Of a stretch of 17,566 nt of DNA, positions 15,872-17,566 are shown in pieces (position 1 is the first letter of the stretch; each line of letters begins with the position of its first letter). This DNA is from Sphingomonadales bacterium. Lineage in GTDB: Bacteria > Pseudomonadota > Alphaproteobacteria > Sphingomonadales > Sphingomonadaceae. The DNA is taken from contig JAGWUU010000027.1 in assembly GCA_028868335.1 (NCBI GenBank), positions 1-17,566 of the forward strand. Direction: 5' to 3'. A model generated the notes under the pieces. The model searched no databases, was not told the DNA's origin, and saw only the letters and a list, made by a program, of their open reading frames with translations. Both the position numbers and the translations under genes were made by a program.

Positions 15872-17566
15872 CTATTTGCTGAAGGTTCTTGTCGTGTGAC
15901 AGGCCGCGCAATCGTCCGACGTGCGCGGGTGGTCATTGGGCTTGCCGAGGGCGGTGACGCCGTTGTGGCAAGATACGCAGGTGCCGATCACATCGTTGTG
16001 ATTGACCGCCCAGGTCGGGTTCCATGCCGTGGTCCGATGGCAATCCTCGCACAGGTTGTTGGTGGCCATGTGCGTTGCGTTCTTGCCGGAAACGGTCGTG
16101 CCGTTGTGGCAGGAATAGCAGTTGGTCGAGATGCCGCTGTGGCTGAAGGTGGCCGGGGTCCACGCCGTCGTTCCGTGGCACGATCCGCAATCGGTGGTCG
16201 TCGGAATGTGCGTGGCAGGCTTGCCGGGAGCGGTCGATCCGTTGTGGCAACTGGAGCATGTGCCGATCACCTGGGTATGATCGACGTGAACTGTCGTCCA
16301 CGCTGTCGTGACGTGGCAGAAGTCGCACTGGCTGGTCGAGTTGATGTGCCCGGAAGGCTTGCCCGGAGCCGCCGTGCCGTTGTGGCAGCTTGCACAGGTG
16401 CCGATCGCGTCAGCGTGGTTGAACGTCTTGACCGGATTCCAGGTGGCCGTCGAATGACAGTCCTCGCAGGTGTTGGTCGTGGCGACGTGCGTGGCGTTCT
16501 TGCCGGTGGCGGTGGTGCCGTTGTGGCAGGAATAGCAACTGCCGGTGACGCTGCTGTGGCTGAAGTTCGCCGGGGTCCATGCCACGGTGGAGTGGCAGGT
16601 GGAGCAATCGGCCGTGGTGGCGATGTGCGTGGCGGTCTTGCCGGTCGCCTTGGTCCCGTTGTGACAGCTTGCGCAGGTGCCGATGACATCCGCGTGGTTG
16701 ACGGTCTTGGCCGGTGCCCACGCTGCCGTGGTGTGGCAATCCTCGCACAGGTTGTTGGTGGTGATGTGGGTCGCGGTCTTGCCGGTGGCGGTGGTGCCGT
16801 TGTGGCAGGAATAACAGCTCCCCGTCACGCTGCTGTGGCTGAAGTTCGCCGGGGTCCATGCCACGGTGGAGTGGCAGGTCGAGCATTCGGCCGTGGTGGC
16901 GATGTGCGTGGCGGTCTTGCCGGTCGCCCTGGTTCCGTTGTGGCAGGACGAACAGGTGCCGGTGACGTCGGCATGGTTGACGGTCTTGGTCGGTGTCCAC
17001 GCCGCCGTGGTGTGGCAATCCTCGCACAGGTTGTTGGTGGTGATGTGGGTTGCCGTCTTGCCGGTGGCGGTGGTCCCGTTGTGGCAGGAATAACAGCTCC
17101 CGGTCACATTGCTGTGGTTGAAGCTTGCCGGAATCCAGGCGCTGGTCCTGTGGCAATCACCGCAGTCGGCAGTTGTCGGAATGTGCTTTGCGGGCTTGCC
17201 GGTGGCCTGGGTTCCGTTGTGGCAACTGGCGCAGCTTCCGGTGACGCTGCTGTGATCGAAATGAACGGAGGTCCAGCTTGAGGTCAGGTGGCACGACGAA
17301 CAGTCCTGCTGGGTGGCGATGTGGCCCGATGGCTTCCCGGTCGCCTGAACTCCGTTGTGACACGATTTGCACGATGCGGTGACGCCCGAATGGTCGAACC
17401 GCGCGATCGTCCACTGTCTGGTGTTGTGGCAACTGTCGCAGCGCGCTTGGGTGGTAATGTGGTTGGCGGGTTTGCCTTCTGCGCGCACGGCATTGTGGCA
17501 GCTCGCGCACTCCTTCGGGGTGCCGGCAAAGACGCCGTCCTTGTGGCAGGATTCGCAACGGACTGC
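15872..17566 (-). CDS. Giant multiheme c-type cytochrome, at least 25 haems (N-terminus beyond window)
   Basis: The minus-strand frame is open from the window edge to a TAG at 15872: 564 visible residues with 25 CxxCH haem-attachment motifs, one per about 23 residues. The GTG at 17488 is not a credible start, because two more CxxCH motifs (CESCH, CASCH) lie upstream in frame. From the third haem onward every motif is preceded by a His exactly seven residues before its first Cys (H-x6-CxxCH), which suggests bis-His ligation. The basic repeat is 46-47 residues with two haems: CxxCHNG-x(4)-GK-x(3)-H-x6-CxxCH-x(3)-AW-x(5-6)-H-x6. No lipobox, barrel or membrane segment is visible, and the C-terminus ends just after the last haem. 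It should be periplasmic or surface-exposed and moves electrons. It is the first visible gene of an operon with an outer-membrane barrel and ccmFGH. It resembles class III/c7-like repeat cytochromes of porin-cytochrome loci. Confidence 0.93.
   Translation of the reverse strand, partial: AVRCESCHKDGVFAGTPKECASCHNAVRAEGKPANHITTQARCDSCHNTRQWTIARFDHSGVTASCKSCHNGVQATGKPSGHIATQQDCSSCHLTSSWTSVHFDHSSVTGSCASCHNGTQATGKPAKHIPTTADCGDCHRTSAWIPASFNHSNVTGSCYSCHNGTTATGKTATHITTNNLCEDCHTTAAWTPTKTVNHADVTGTCSSCHNGTRATGKTATHIATTAECSTCHSTVAWTPANFSHSSVTGSCYSCHNGTTATGKTATHITTNNLCEDCHTTAAWAPAKTVNHADVIGTCASCHNGTKATGKTATHIATTADCSTCHSTVAWTPANFSHSSVTGSCYSCHNGTTATGKNATHVATTNTCEDCHSTATWNPVKTFNHADAIGTCASCHNGTAAPGKPSGHINSTSQCDFCHVTTAWTTVHVDHTQVIGTCSSCHNGSTAPGKPATHIPTTTDCGSCHGTTAWTPATFSHSGISTNCYSCHNGTTVSGKNATHMATNNLCEDCHRTTAWNPTWAVNHNDVIGTCVSCHNGVTALGKPNDHPRTSDDCAACHTTRTFSK
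16523..17095 (-). repeat. 279-bp tandem repeat inside the multiheme cytochrome gene
   Basis: Two consecutive 279-base units (16523-16801 and 16802-17080) plus the start of a third (17081 on) encode 93 residues and four haems each. The anchor string GTGGCAGGAATA recurs at 16523, 16802 and 17081. My hand alignment of the two full units finds about 25 mismatches, with identical runs of about 50 bases (for example around the codons for TPANFSHSSVTG). A further anchor copy lies at 16106, 417 bases away, which is one unit plus a 138-base half unit. The rest of the gene holds more diverged copies of the half unit of about 139 bases. Such repeats are prone to slippage or recombination in steps of two or four haems. 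Confidence 0.85.

Noticed and set aside
15857..17281. A 474-codon open frame on the + strand, rich in Gly, Val and Ala
   Set aside because: It lies exactly opposite the haem repeats; the repeated codon pattern of the cytochrome keeps this frame open. It has no recognisable domain, while the minus frame has 25 CxxCH motifs.
15872..17566. CRISPR-like or non-coding satellite array, or zinc-ribbon repeats
   Set aside because: The repeats are a continuous coding frame, not short repeats with unique spacers. CxxC is always followed by His and preceded by H-x6, which fits haem c rather than zinc ribbons.

Overview
The window looks like chromosomal DNA of a GC-rich Gram-negative alphaproteobacterium. 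Sphingomonadales is my best guess, from protein style, compact ATGA/TGATG-coupled operons and gene order; nothing in the window proves it. It holds an 8.1 kb capsule locus on the + strand, a short two-gene boundary, and a 7.5 kb minus-strand operon for c-type cytochromes. The edges cut gmd on the left and a giant multiheme cytochrome on the right.

Left part (1-8055, +): gmd and fcl make GDP-L-fucose. They are followed by a decayed C-terminal fragment of a KpsD/Wza-type polysaccharide export protein. Next come kdsD, kdsB and kdsA, which with a Kdo-8-P phosphatase give CMP-Kdo. Last are kpsC-like and kpsS-like genes, which build the Kdo linker joining a group 2-type capsule to its lipid anchor. 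The ABC transporter (kpsMTE) and an intact kpsD are not in the window.

Middle part (7985-10040): a minus-strand membrane protein carries the full eight-histidine set of the CarF/Kua/TMEM189 (plasmanylethanolamine desaturase) family; its 3' end overlaps kpsS tail to tail. Divergent from it is a GT4-type glycosyltransferase.

Right part (10078-17566, -): read in transcription order, a multiheme c-type cytochrome with at least 25 CxxCH motifs in 564 visible residues, an 893-residue outer-membrane protein (N-terminal beta domain, SPOR, TPR, beta-barrel ending in Phe), then ccmF, ccmG/dsbE, ccmH and a 62-residue truncated ccmI. All are tightly spaced or overlapping. This is the most exciting part: it has the parts list of a porin-cytochrome electron conduit with its own haem-ligation genes. 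The barrel is tethered by an SPOR domain, and the cytochrome is built from highly regular H-x6-CxxCH units, some in near-identical 279-bp tandem repeats. Function in extracellular electron transfer is an inference.
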